NCBI RefSeq assembly: GCF_000209165.1
Contig: NC_009043.1
Span: 248,001 to 312,000, forward strand
Source of the DNA: Scheffersomyces stipitis CBS 6054
Lineage: Eukaryota > Ascomycota > Pichiomycetes > Serinales > Debaryomycetaceae
Direction of reading: 5' to 3'
DNA: 64,000 nucleotides
This document shows, piece after piece, positions 37,910-46,928 of this stretch. Positions within the stretch are counted from its first letter, which is position 1. Every line of letters starts with the position of its first letter. Below the pieces are notes generated by a model. It made no database searches and was not told the origin of the DNA. It saw only the letters and a program-made list of their open reading frames with translations. The translations under genes and the position numbers were made by a program.

Positions 37910-40306
37910 ATGCCACCGTATGAACTCGTACTGGTGCTCCAGGAGGAGGTGCATTCCAGTCTCACGCTACATCCCCAGATCGCCACGCTTAACCAGCTCT
38001 TTCTCAAATGCTTGAAGGAGCCACGCTACCAGTCCCCACTCACCATCAACGAGCTCTCCAAGTTGTTCAACAGCTTCTACCGCGACCTAAATGCCCTTGT
38101 CATTAACATCTACACTCAGTCCAACTCCACCAAAAAACAGTTGATAGCAGCCTCTACGTACTTCAACAATAACCCCAAGGTATTTGATTACTTGCTAGCC
38201 ATTGCCAACTACAGCACATCGTCCATCAAGTTGCTCAAACGCTCAGACCCTGACGCGCTTTACCAGCTCAGAATCTTCAACTACTACAAGTTCCTCATGG
38301 TTTTTGAGTCCATCGAAGCATCCCATATCAACTTACTTTCTTCCATCAATGTAGGTGAAGATATTTCATTGTATGACAAACTACTTCGTTTCGACAATAA
38401 GGACATCATCTACCAAGAGTTTTTAGCTGACAAGATCGTCGCATTAAAAGGACTAGATCTTTCATTCAAAAGCTTCATAGACACCTCTGTCAGTGACCAG
38501 GATAAAATCATTTCCTTCATCGAGAATTTGACTCCAGAAGATTTGGCACCGATACAACAGAACTTGACAGACTTGAACACAATCAATGTCACACCATATT
38601 CAAAGCTCCAAAACATCGTCCAGATGCATAAGAACTTAATCAAGCTCTTTCTCAATAACGACTTCAAAAATAGCGACATCAACAACGATCTTTTGCTTCC
38701 ATCTTTCATATATCTCATCATCTACAAGCTCCAGACAAAGGATTTGTTCCTAAACTTTGTCTACATCAAGAACTTTGCCAATCTCTTTGACCCCTACAAA
38801 GTCGAAGTATATCCTGTAAATCTCAATTCGTCATACTATCCCACAGTAGAAAAGAACTACACTTCTAATAAGTATAGAATCTGTAATCTTTACGAGATGT
38901 TGAATTTGAACGAGTCTCTGAACCAGTCACAAGAACAAGAGCATGTAAGTTCAGAGGAGTACAAATTCTTTGACAACGACCGAGACTTGATCCACCACTT
39001 GGCACAAACGTATATGAACAGCGGAGAGTTACATTACTACTTGACTAATTTTGAAGCAATTATTGTTTTCTTATCGAATATCACCATTTCGGAGTTATTA
39101 AACAACAACGAAATTGAAGAAGAACACGACCTTCATCAAGAACAGCTTAACGATAATTCGAACAAATACAACAACAAGTTATTGCTAGCATCTATATTCA
39201 AGTTGGTAGATGAGGAAATATTGGCTCAATTCCAATTCCCAGATGGGAAATTAGCTGAAGAGGCCAAGGCTCAGGAAGAACAAGACAAGCAGAACAGATC
39301 AAGATCTTCATCTCTTGTGAATACTATCAGCAACAGGATCAATGAAACCAGGTCAAGGTCCAACAGCTCCATCATGAACACCTTGCAGAAGTCAAACATC
39401 TTAGCAAAAGAAAAGTTCCCCACGTTGTCAGCAGCCACAGAAGGAGACGACACAGATGTCACTGGATTTTCCATGATGAAAAACATATTGGGAAGAATAG
39501 GATCAGTAGGATCTGCGCTGGTTCAGCAATTGAGATACCCCACTGATGAACACCATCAGATTACTCATCAAGATCAAGAATCTGATGAGGTATCGCTAGC
39601 ATCTTCGAACCAAAAGAGATCAAGTACATTGTTCACAAAATTGTCTCCGAACCATTCAAGAACGAGATCGTCCTCTCTCGAAAACGCTATGGGTAATAAT
39701 GGGTTTTTGAATGCGCATTCCACGAGCAACAAGAGGAATTCTATCACTGCGAAGCTTACTAACGGAGTCTCTGAGTTCATGACTAAATTGAACACTACAC
39801 AAAATCCTTCGCAGTTGCAGTCGTCGATCAACAAGAACATCTCCAATAGTTCCTTACATTCTTTGGAAGGTGGAGAGACAGAAAGCACAGCAACACTACA
39901 GAGGAGAAGCGACATCACCAGAAGCAGAACTACCAGTTTGCAAGTGATGGATAAATGGTTTAATAATATCGGAACCAGTTACGCTCAGCAACAGCGAACA
40001 CCCTTATCTACAAACAATGAAGGTGACACAGACCTAACAGTACAATTGACCAGATTCCACCATGTCGACTTTGACAACTTGAGTGTCAAGGACTTGAGAG
40101 AACTCAAGGGCTACTACGACCAGATGTGCGAGTTGTTGGCAACGCACCAAGTGAATTCTAATGGAAGAGCAGATAAAGCGGAACTGAAAAATTCTGAGAG
40201 AATGGGCTCGAGAAATGGGTCCGTCGATGGAATTTTCAAGAGCAATAATGGCAAACTCAATGATAAATCCAATGATGAGATTTCCAACGAAAGCAGCAGT
40301 CTTTAG
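37910..40306 (+). CDS. VPS9-domain protein, probable Rab5-type (Vps21) exchange factor, Muk1-like
   Basis: VPS9 domains activate Rab5-family GTPases on endosomes by nucleotide exchange. In this 798-residue protein the N-terminal half is helical. It contains the domain at about 260-400, with NDLLLPSFIYLIIYKLQTKD and GELHYYLTNFEAIIVFLSN, equivalent to the family's D-LLP and Y-TNLEA motifs. The C-terminal half is disordered, with Arg/Ser-rich patches (RSRSSSLVNTISNRI, RSRSNSS) that may be phosphorylated. It ends with a conserved-looking helix (FDNLSVKDLRELKGYYDQM, about 723-741). No CUE domain as in Vps9 itself is obvious, which makes Muk1 the closer yeast counterpart. The orthology is moderately certain. 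Confidence 0.82.
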   Translation: MPPYELVLVLQEEVHSSLTLHPQIATLNQLFLKCLKEPRYQSPLTINELSKLFNSFYRDLNALVINIYTQSNSTKKQLIAASTYFNNNPKVFDYLLAIANYSTSSIKLLKRSDPDALYQLRIFNYYKFLMVFESIEASHINLLSSINVGEDISLYDKLLRFDNKDIIYQEFLADKIVALKGLDLSFKSFIDTSVSDQDKIISFIENLTPEDLAPIQQNLTDLNTINVTPYSKLQNIVQMHKNLIKLFLNNDFKNSDINNDLLLPSFIYLIIYKLQTKDLFLNFVYIKNFANLFDPYKVEVYPVNLNSSYYPTVEKNYTSNKYRICNLYEMLNLNESLNQSQEQEHVSSEEYKFFDNDRDLIHHLAQTYMNSGELHYYLTNFEAIIVFLSNITISELLNNNEIEEEHDLHQEQLNDNSNKYNNKLLLASIFKLVDEEILAQFQFPDGKLAEEAKAQEEQDKQNRSRSSSLVNTISNRINETRSRSNSSIMNTLQKSNILAKEKFPTLSAATEGDDTDVTGFSMMKNILGRIGSVGSALVQQLRYPTDEHHQITHQDQESDEVSLASSNQKRSSTLFTKLSPNHSRTRSSSLENAMGNNGFLNAHSTSNKRNSITAKLTNGVSEFMTKLNTTQNPSQLQSSINKNISNSSLHSLEGGETESTATLQRRSDITRSRTTSLQVMDKWFNNIGTSYAQQQRTPLSTNNEGDTDLTVQLTRFHHVDFDNLSVKDLRELKGYYDQMCELLATHQVNSNGRADKAELKNSERMGSRNGSVDGIFKSNNGKLNDKSNDEISNESSSL

Positions 40307-40574
40307 GGACTTCAGAGTATAGATTTATACAATAATACAAGCATAGCATATGAGAGAAATTGAGACTATGGCACTATGATGTACTGGAGTCACTTTTATA
40401 CAAATACTTTGTTTGAAGAAATATGTTAACTAACTGAGTACGTTCTTAAATTTCCATCTTAAAATTGAGCTGCAAAGCTAAAGATGATTTGATAAAAATC
40501 GAGATTTTCACGTGACTAGAATATCCTGCACACTCAACACATACACAAATATTTCTAGATATTTCCACAGAAGA
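40307..40574. other. Intergenic region with TCACGTGA
   Basis: Short region between the VPS9-domain gene and the next gene. The octamer TCACGTGA at 40508-40515 lies 60-67 bp before the next ATG. Nothing else is seen. Confidence 0.45.
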
Positions 40575-41504
40575 ATGACATCAGAATGGCATATCCATAA
40601 AAGGTCAACAGAACCCCAACATACTTTCAATCCTTTCGAACATTCATATAAAGAACATGGAATGCATATGACGCCGGAAATATCGAAGAAGCGGGCATCT
40701 GAGTCTGACGATATCTACTCCTACTCCAGTGGAAAAAGGATCAGACTAGATAACCTTTTTGACGGACTTTCTCTAGGTGGAGATAGACTGAGTCCAGAGC
40801 AGGAAAATAGCATTAGAGAAGATTTTGTCATCAATCCCAACGTGGAAACGTATTCCGTGTATAAAAAGAAGATTTCAAAACCGAGAAGTAATACTTCGTC
40901 AGGAATCACCAGTGATTTCAGTAGCTATTTAGCAGAGAAACTAGTTGACCATTTCAACGAAGAGATGCTTCGCAACCTCCAGGTGATCCCCTGGTACGAC
41001 TACAGATTCCTCGTGATCTATAGGTTTGAAAGATGGGCCGTCCGTCTTTTCAACCGCTTTCTCCGAGAATTCAACAAAAGAAACAACCTCCGAATAGGGC
41101 CCATGCGTAATTACGATAAAATTCTCAAGCTTGTGGAAGAACAGAAAATCACGGCTAACGACTTGTTTAATATTCTCGACCAAATGTGCCATGCAGAAAT
41201 GGCACAAATCGAAAAGAGGAAATGGTACCGGTCTCAGAAACAAGATGAATCTCACTTTGTAGATGAAGCTGAGATACTAAAAGATACACGCTACGACTAT
41301 TGGGACACGCTTAATATAGACCGAGACTCAGCTATGCTGGAAAACGAAGGATATCGCAATGATCTTACAGATCTGAAGGTTGAAGAACTACCGCTTGATG
41401 AGCAGGATATGGAGATGGAAGACTGGGGCGATGACATCATGGCAGACTACGGTTCCTATTATGGCGAATACAGAGACAACAACAGCGAGCCAATGATGGC
41501 ATAA
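40575..41504 (+). CDS. Unrecognised protein with an acidic C terminus
   Basis: I do not recognise this gene. The first ATG is at 40575 and gives 309 residues. The N-terminal third is polar, with a basic SGKRIRLDNLFDGLSLGG stretch (about 52-69) that could be a nuclear signal followed by a short linear motif. The middle (about 115-240) looks folded and helical, with Trp/Tyr/Arg-rich sequence such as LQVIPWYDYRFLVIYRFERW. The C-terminal tail is acidic (EELPLDEQDMEMEDWGDDIMADYG). No membrane segment is seen. It appears intact and conserved-looking rather than spurious; a nuclear or chromatin-related role is only a guess. Confidence 0.75.
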   Translation: MTSEWHIHKRSTEPQHTFNPFEHSYKEHGMHMTPEISKKRASESDDIYSYSSGKRIRLDNLFDGLSLGGDRLSPEQENSIREDFVINPNVETYSVYKKKISKPRSNTSSGITSDFSSYLAEKLVDHFNEEMLRNLQVIPWYDYRFLVIYRFERWAVRLFNRFLREFNKRNNLRIGPMRNYDKILKLVEEQKITANDLFNILDQMCHAEMAQIEKRKWYRSQKQDESHFVDEAEILKDTRYDYWDTLNIDRDSAMLENEGYRNDLTDLKVEELPLDEQDMEMEDWGDDIMADYGSYYGEYRDNNSEPMMA

Positions 41505-41710
41505 CAGACAATAAAACAATTGGAGAACAATAAAATGATTTGGACCTTGTTGAATTGGCGTTAATCATGTCGTCGTTGTAGAGTAGATGGTTATGGTAGA
41601 CAACATAAGCACGTGACATCCTCCACATAATACAAGCTTATCGCGATGATTCAAAATCATCAAAATCAGAACTAATAACCATTACTCTTTTGAATGCCAT
41701 ACTTAACATA

Positions 41711-42760
41711 ATGGTTTCTATACTAAATCTACCCCATGAGGTGATGGTGAAAGTGTTCAAGTACTTGACGCCGAGCGAGACCAGTCAGATGATCAAGAAG
41801 TTGAAATCGGATAAAGAACACCGAGGTCGGCTTGATGATCTTGTCATACGACTCTTGTACCAGCGTCTTTTCAATGGGAAGTTGATGATTATCAACGACA
41901 AATCGAACGAGACTATTGAATACGACACTATGCTCACTATAGATTCGTTTGAAGAGCGCTTTTTGGTACATAACTACGAGAACTTGTTGTTCCAGGAGAT
42001 AAGACCAAACTATGTAGAGGTGAAATTCACCAGACAGGCCAATGATTACATGAATTTCATAGGAAATTTGTACAAGTTCTTCAGTCTCTTGTCTCGAGAG
42101 GAAAATGTGCAGATGCTCAAGTACTTCGAGACGAAAATCTTGCAACTTGACTTTTACACTGACGGAAATCTTGTATTGATAGAGAATCCAACATCATTAT
42201 CCACTATCATCATCAAGATATTGATCAGTTTGTCTAGCAACAAGGACCTCTTGGGAAAGATCAAACGGTTCACTATAAAGTCGACCGATATCGGAAATCT
42301 TTACGTTTCCCAATGGAGTCAGCTATTCCGACGTTTTATCAATTTGCATACACTAGATCTATCCAACGACATAATTCACTCTGATTATGATGATTGCAGA
42401 GATGTTTTAGGTTATTCTTTCAAGTTTCCAGCCAGGCTTAAGATACTAGTGCTAGATAACAATGTGTTGCGATATGTTTCGGTTGCAATGATTGCTAGTC
42501 TTCCACATAGCCTAGAAGTGTTACTGTTGAGCCACAATAAAATCGTATCTGTAGAACCAGTACGTCTATCCTCAAAGTTACCGAATCTCCGCTATTTGAA
42601 TCTCGACTATAACGGCCGCTTACTGTTTTTGGACCCTGTCATTTTCCGGGGCATTAGGCGAGACTTCAGACTTCTGTTAAGGGGCACCAGTTTTGAGGAT
42701 GCTGATTTTTCGCATTTGGCAAGAGCGACTAGCGAGATCGGATTTACCATTATAGTGTAA
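41711..42760 (+). CDS. F-box-like, leucine-rich-repeat protein
   Basis: The 349-residue product begins MVSILNLPHEVMVKVFKYLT, which resembles an F-box (LPxEVxxxIFxYL). Such a motif would dock a substrate-recognition protein onto Skp1 of an SCF ubiquitin ligase. The C-terminal half holds three or four leucine-rich repeats, for example LHTLDLSNDII, LKILVLDNNVLRYV, LEVLLLSHNKIVSV and LRYLNLDYNGRLLF. I choose the ATG at 41711 because the F-box follows at once. The frame upstream has only a non-ATG start. I do not recognise a specific orthologue, and the substrate is unknown. CACGTG lies about 100 bp upstream (41610-41615). Confidence 0.75.
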   Translation: MVSILNLPHEVMVKVFKYLTPSETSQMIKKLKSDKEHRGRLDDLVIRLLYQRLFNGKLMIINDKSNETIEYDTMLTIDSFEERFLVHNYENLLFQEIRPNYVEVKFTRQANDYMNFIGNLYKFFSLLSREENVQMLKYFETKILQLDFYTDGNLVLIENPTSLSTIIIKILISLSSNKDLLGKIKRFTIKSTDIGNLYVSQWSQLFRRFINLHTLDLSNDIIHSDYDDCRDVLGYSFKFPARLKILVLDNNVLRYVSVAMIASLPHSLEVLLLSHNKIVSVEPVRLSSKLPNLRYLNLDYNGRLLFLDPVIFRGIRRDFRLLLRGTSFEDADFSHLARATSEIGFTIIV

Positions 42761-43072
42761 AATGAACGGATGGTAATGAGCTAAATAACGAATAAATGAT
42801 AATATGCGATAATGCACGATATTTATAGAAAAGATTAATATAATGGGAACATAGATGTAGAAAGAGTAGAAAATCGGAATTGCAAAAATGTCGCAATGTC
42901 GATTGTGATTTTTCATTATTACCGTTCCAAATTAAAGAAGTGCGACATGGAAATTTGTCTCACCTTTCACCGAATTTTGATGTGAGACAACATTCTCCAT
43001 AGTTAAGGAGATAACTCTAGATACACCAATTGGCTCACAACACTGCTATTTTGGTGCTACAAGACCATATCC
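42761..43072. other. Upstream region of MDL1
   Basis: Contains the inverted pair ATGTCGC (42888-42894) and GCGACAT (42942-42948), with an ATGTCGA at 42896-42902, 125-185 bp before the MDL1 ATG. No gene is seen. Confidence 0.55.
42888..42948. repeat. Inverted heptamer pair ATGTCGC...GCGACAT upstream of MDL1
   Basis: The extended arms ATGTCGCA and TGCGACAT are perfectly complementary across 45 bp. A matching arrangement lies just downstream of the same gene at 45414-45464. Confidence 0.6.
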
Positions 43073-45319
43073 ATGATTGGAATACAGAAGCTGGTGTTTT
43101 TGCACGTGCTTCAGGGAGGAACTCGTTCTGGAATAGGAATATCTTCATTCCGTCCTTTTTTAGTTTCCCTTGGCCGAATCGGATCTAACCATAGCATACT
43201 GGCACCCGCCAAATTTTCTCATACACCCCTAAATTCGACATATTTCAATAGTCGGAGACTATACTCAAACAGGACGGCTCAAAAAGTAACGCAGAACGAG
43301 CCGGAATTCCAAAAGTCTGTGAAATCACAATCTGAACTTCTACAACCTCAACGAGCAAGTCGTGAAACTGAAGACACCAGTGAAAATTCGAGCATAAATG
43401 AAGAAAGCAATGTTATTTCCAATTTCCTAGAACCAGCAGACAGCTCTCAGACATTTTCCACGACATCTCCCTCTCCGGGAAAGAGTCTGTCTTTGGGTAA
43501 AGATATAATCAAGCTACTCAAACTTGCTCGCCCCGAGTACAGGCTCTTGGCCTTTGCATTGGCGTGTTTGCTCATCACTTCTGGTGTTTCAATGTCGTTG
43601 CCTCTTTTCATTGGAAAGATCATTGACACAGCCGAAGTTCCCACATCCGAAAACGTGTCTATAGAAGAAGTGCAAGTGTTAGGAGTTTCCCCTAATGTCC
43701 CAGACTTAATTTTAGGCTTGGAACCATACCAGTTCTACATTGGCTTAGGAGTCTTGTTTACTGTTGGAGCCGTAGCTAACTTTGGTCGTTCGTATCTTTT
43801 GCGATCTGTAGGCGAAAAACTTGTGGCCCGGTTGAGGTCGCGCTTGTTCCTGAAGATTCTTGCCCAAGACTCCTATTTCTTCGATATTGGACCCACGAAA
43901 ACGGGAATGAAAACCGGGGACTTGATTTCGAGAATCTCCAGCGACACACAGATTATTGCCAAAACTCTCAGTGGCAACATCAGCGACGGTGCCAGATCTT
44001 TGATAAGTGGTCTTGTAGGACTTTCCATGATGTGCTTCGTTTCGTGGAAATTAACTCTTTGCATGAGTATGATTTTTCCTCCATTAATTGTAATGTCTTG
44101 GTTCTACGGAAGAAAGATTAAGGCATTGTCGCGTTTAATCCAGGAGAATATTGGGGCTATGAGTAAAGTCACTGAGGAGAAGTTGAATGGAGTAAAGACT
44201 ATTCAGGCATTTTCGCAACAAAAGATGATGGTCCACGACTACAACGTGGAAATCAAAGAGATCTTCAACAACTCTATCCGTGAAGGAAAACTCGCCGGAA
44301 TTTACTATGGGTTCAATGGGTTTTTGGGAAACATCACCATGATTGGTTTGTTGGTTGTCGGAGCCAAATTAATAGGGATGGGTGAGTTAACTATAGGTGA
44401 CTTGTCCAGTTTCATGATGTATGCTGTTTATACTGGTAGTTCTGTCTTTGGATTGGGAAACTTTTACACCGAACTCATGAAGGGGATTGGGGCAGCCGAT
44501 AGAATCTTTGAGTTGATAGACTATAAGTCTAACATCCCGATCCATTTAGGAAAGAAAGTCGACAATCTCTATGGAGACATCAACTTCCAAAATATCAACT
44601 TCATATATCCCTCCAGAAAGGATTCTACTATTTTCCGGGACATGAACATGTCCATCAAACAAGGTCAAAATGTGTGCATCGTAGGACCTTCAGGTAGTGG
44701 AAAATCTACGATATCACAGCTATTGCTAAGATTCTATGACCCACAGAGTGGTCAGGTTCTTGTCAATGGCCACAACATCCAAGACTTGAATTTGAACTTC
44801 TACAGAACGAAAATTGGCTACGTACAGCAAGAACCATTGTTGTTCAGCGGAACAATCAAGGAGAATATTTTGTTTGGGAAAGAAGATGCCACCTTTGAGG
44901 AGATAGAACAGGCATTGAGACTAAGCAATTCCTATGCATTTGTGAACAACTTACCCCAGGGCATCGAGACTAAGATTGGTGCCTCTACCAGTACACAATT
45001 GAGTGGAGGTCAGAGGCAGCGGATTTCGTTGGCTAGAACGTTGATTCGTCGTCCAAAGATCTTGATACTTGATGAGGCTACTTCCGCTTTGGACTCCATC
45101 AGTGAAGAAATCGTCATGAGGAACCTCTCTCACTTGAACAAGGAAGAAGGAGTGACGATTATTTCCATTGCCCATAGGTTATCCACTATTAAGAACAGTG
45201 AGCGCATAGTAGTGTTGAACCAAGAGGGAGAGATAGTAGAGGACGGTAAGTTTGACAGCTTGATTCTGAATCCTTCCAGCGAGTTCAACAAGCTCTTGCA
45301 GAGTCATAGTGTCGAGTAG
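43073..45319 (+). CDS. MDL1: Mitochondrial inner-membrane ABC half-transporter Mdl1
   Basis: Mdl1 exports peptides produced by the m-AAA protease from the mitochondrial matrix. The 748-residue protein starts with a basic, Ser-rich presequence (about 1-65, ending near RRLYSN). The six-helix membrane domain (about 140-450) shows VGEKLVARLRSRLFLKILAQ and SSFMMYAVYTGSSVFGL, which match Mdl1 better than Mdl2. The ATPase domain has Walker A GPSGSGKST (about 538), QQEPLLFSGTI, signature LSGGQRQR (about 642), Walker B ILILDEATSALD (about 662) and the H-loop SIAHRLST. One CTG codon (45266-45268) near the C terminus sits where relatives carry a small residue, which fits a Ser reading. Length is close to the family. 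Confidence 0.92.
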   Translation: MIGIQKLVFLHVLQGGTRSGIGISSFRPFLVSLGRIGSNHSILAPAKFSHTPLNSTYFNSRRLYSNRTAQKVTQNEPEFQKSVKSQSELLQPQRASRETEDTSENSSINEESNVISNFLEPADSSQTFSTTSPSPGKSLSLGKDIIKLLKLARPEYRLLAFALACLLITSGVSMSLPLFIGKIIDTAEVPTSENVSIEEVQVLGVSPNVPDLILGLEPYQFYIGLGVLFTVGAVANFGRSYLLRSVGEKLVARLRSRLFLKILAQDSYFFDIGPTKTGMKTGDLISRISSDTQIIAKTLSGNISDGARSLISGLVGLSMMCFVSWKLTLCMSMIFPPLIVMSWFYGRKIKALSRLIQENIGAMSKVTEEKLNGVKTIQAFSQQKMMVHDYNVEIKEIFNNSIREGKLAGIYYGFNGFLGNITMIGLLVVGAKLIGMGELTIGDLSSFMMYAVYTGSSVFGLGNFYTELMKGIGAADRIFELIDYKSNIPIHLGKKVDNLYGDINFQNINFIYPSRKDSTIFRDMNMSIKQGQNVCIVGPSGSGKSTISQLLLRFYDPQSGQVLVNGHNIQDLNLNFYRTKIGYVQQEPLLFSGTIKENILFGKEDATFEEIEQALRLSNSYAFVNNLPQGIETKIGASTSTQLSGGQRQRISLARTLIRRPKILILDEATSALDSISEEIVMRNLSHLNKEEGVTIISIAHRLSTIKNSERIVVLNQEGEIVEDGKFDSLILNPSSEFNKLLQSHSVE

Positions 45320-45413
45320 ACTACTGATTATGGAAATGGAATTACGAAGTACAACGAGAGACGAAGAGGGGCTTTAGCTGCAAAAAAAAAGAGGCGCAAC
45401 TGCTGATAAGCGA

Positions 45414-45464
45414 ATGTCGCGTTGCAACCATCAATTGCAAAGTGTCGCTTCTTCATTGCGACAT
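45414..45464. repeat. Inverted heptamer set downstream of MDL1
   Basis: ATGTCGC (45414-45420) faces GCGACAT (45458-45464), with GTGTCGC (45442-45448) between them and an internal TTGCAA direct repeat (45422-45427 and 45435-45440). About 95-145 bp beyond the MDL1 stop. Confidence 0.6.
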
Positions 45465-46462
45465 GAATAGAGGGCAGCATGCTTTGCGCTACAACATCAC
45501 CACCAGATACATAGATACATAGGCTTTTGGTAGATTACAACTTGTATATAGTAATGACCCAAAGCAAGCTCTAGACAAGGTAGGAAGCAGGCAAGAAGAT
45601 CATAAGTGGGACGAGGCGGAAGAAAATGGGGCGACGGCTGAAAAGGGTCCGAGTGTCTTTGCCAGTTACGATAGCGCCGATTCTAGACGTTACTCTTCCT
45701 ACCAGAAACAAGCTCTACAACACAATAAAGGTCGATTTACATAATAAAGACGACAATGCATGGTGTGGTTACGGCGAAAATATCACATGCAAGATGGCTT
45801 CACTGTAGTGGTTCTACCAGAGGTAACTAACTGTGAGATGAGGTCTTCCCTAGGCCAGTTCGATAAGAGTGTAGAAGAAAGAGCATGTGAAATTTCTCAT
45901 TTGGAACCGTCTGGAACGAGATTTCGGGGGTGTGTTGGAGCCAACGTCATTTCAATCTAGACGGGATGGGTGAATCAATCATGTGGCAGTGAAATTGAGC
46001 TGTGGTGGAACTGGTGAAACGTTGGGGACTCCAGCAACGCTGTGGTGCGCGAATTGCAGGTTGTATCAACGAGAAAATAGCGAGAAAAAATGTAGCCCGT
46101 GAACGGCGCTGGAGGCAGATGTAGCAGACGGAACAGACGTAGAAGATGTAGCAACAGTGTAGCAGTAGAGATTCTTGCAAAGACTACAGCACAGAGAGAA
46201 TGAATCTTGTCTGCAATACTAAAAAACAAACTTTTTAGTGAGTCCCGTCCAGGTGGTATGATCTTTTGATTGGCGTGGTTTTGGTGCCTGGCGTTGCAGC
46301 CGTTATATTACTGAGCGTGCGTAGAGAAGGTTCGTACAATTAGCGAGGATTTTTTCCTCTGTCACCGAGATAATTCCGATTTTGCTCCATAACGTGCGTT
46401 GAAAGTCTCGGTGGAAGGGGAAAGGTTGCATTATGCATGCGAGTATCACTCTATACCAGGTT

Positions 46463-46486
46463 CCAGGCTCAGTGCCAGGCTCAGCG
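46463..46486 (+). repeat. Two tandem 12-bp units CCAGGCTCAGYG
   Basis: Units at 46463-46474 and 46475-46486 differ at one base (T/C). They lie in the ATG26 upstream region. Confidence 0.7.
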
Positions 46487-46928
46487 CAGAAACAGAGATA
46501 CAGTCGGTCGATTGTAGCTTATAGGTTAAAGTTTATAATGTTAGTGGCGAAGTAGAATGGGTAGATCAACAATAGCACATGTTTACAGAACCGTTATTTA
46601 GGGTTGTGTTGCGGCCAGATAAAGTTAGCTACAGTAGCGCTCAGATGCCTGGTTCGCGCTAACCGTACCTCAAAATTCCATATAGACTACTTTATCGTTT
46701 TTACATGCAGCTTTGCTACAAAATAATCCGTGACACTTACTCTGCGTAAAGTTAACTGGCCCGTTACATGTTGACCATCCGCCCGGATAGAAAACTGCAT
46801 TGATTACTGAAAGAGAGATTCCAAGAATAGAAGCGAGGCTAACTTCCCTACCCAAGAGCACCTGATTTCCGACCACCGCAACTTGCGTTCAATCTCCTGC
46901 CTGTGCATATTTTGTAGTACAAATACCG

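Larger units (their letters stand above)
45320..46928. other. Long upstream region of ATG26
   Basis: About 1.6 kb between two plus-strand genes. It holds the inverted heptamer set at 45414-45464, a 12-bp tandem repeat CCAGGCTCAGYG (46463-46486) and two TAGCGAG heptamers (46078-46084 and 46341-46347). A 60-codon ATG frame at 45626-45808 lacks recognisable features and is not called. Confidence 0.5.

Noticed and set aside
45626..45808. 60-codon ATG frame upstream of ATG26
   Set aside because: Too short, no recognised features, and within a long promoter region.
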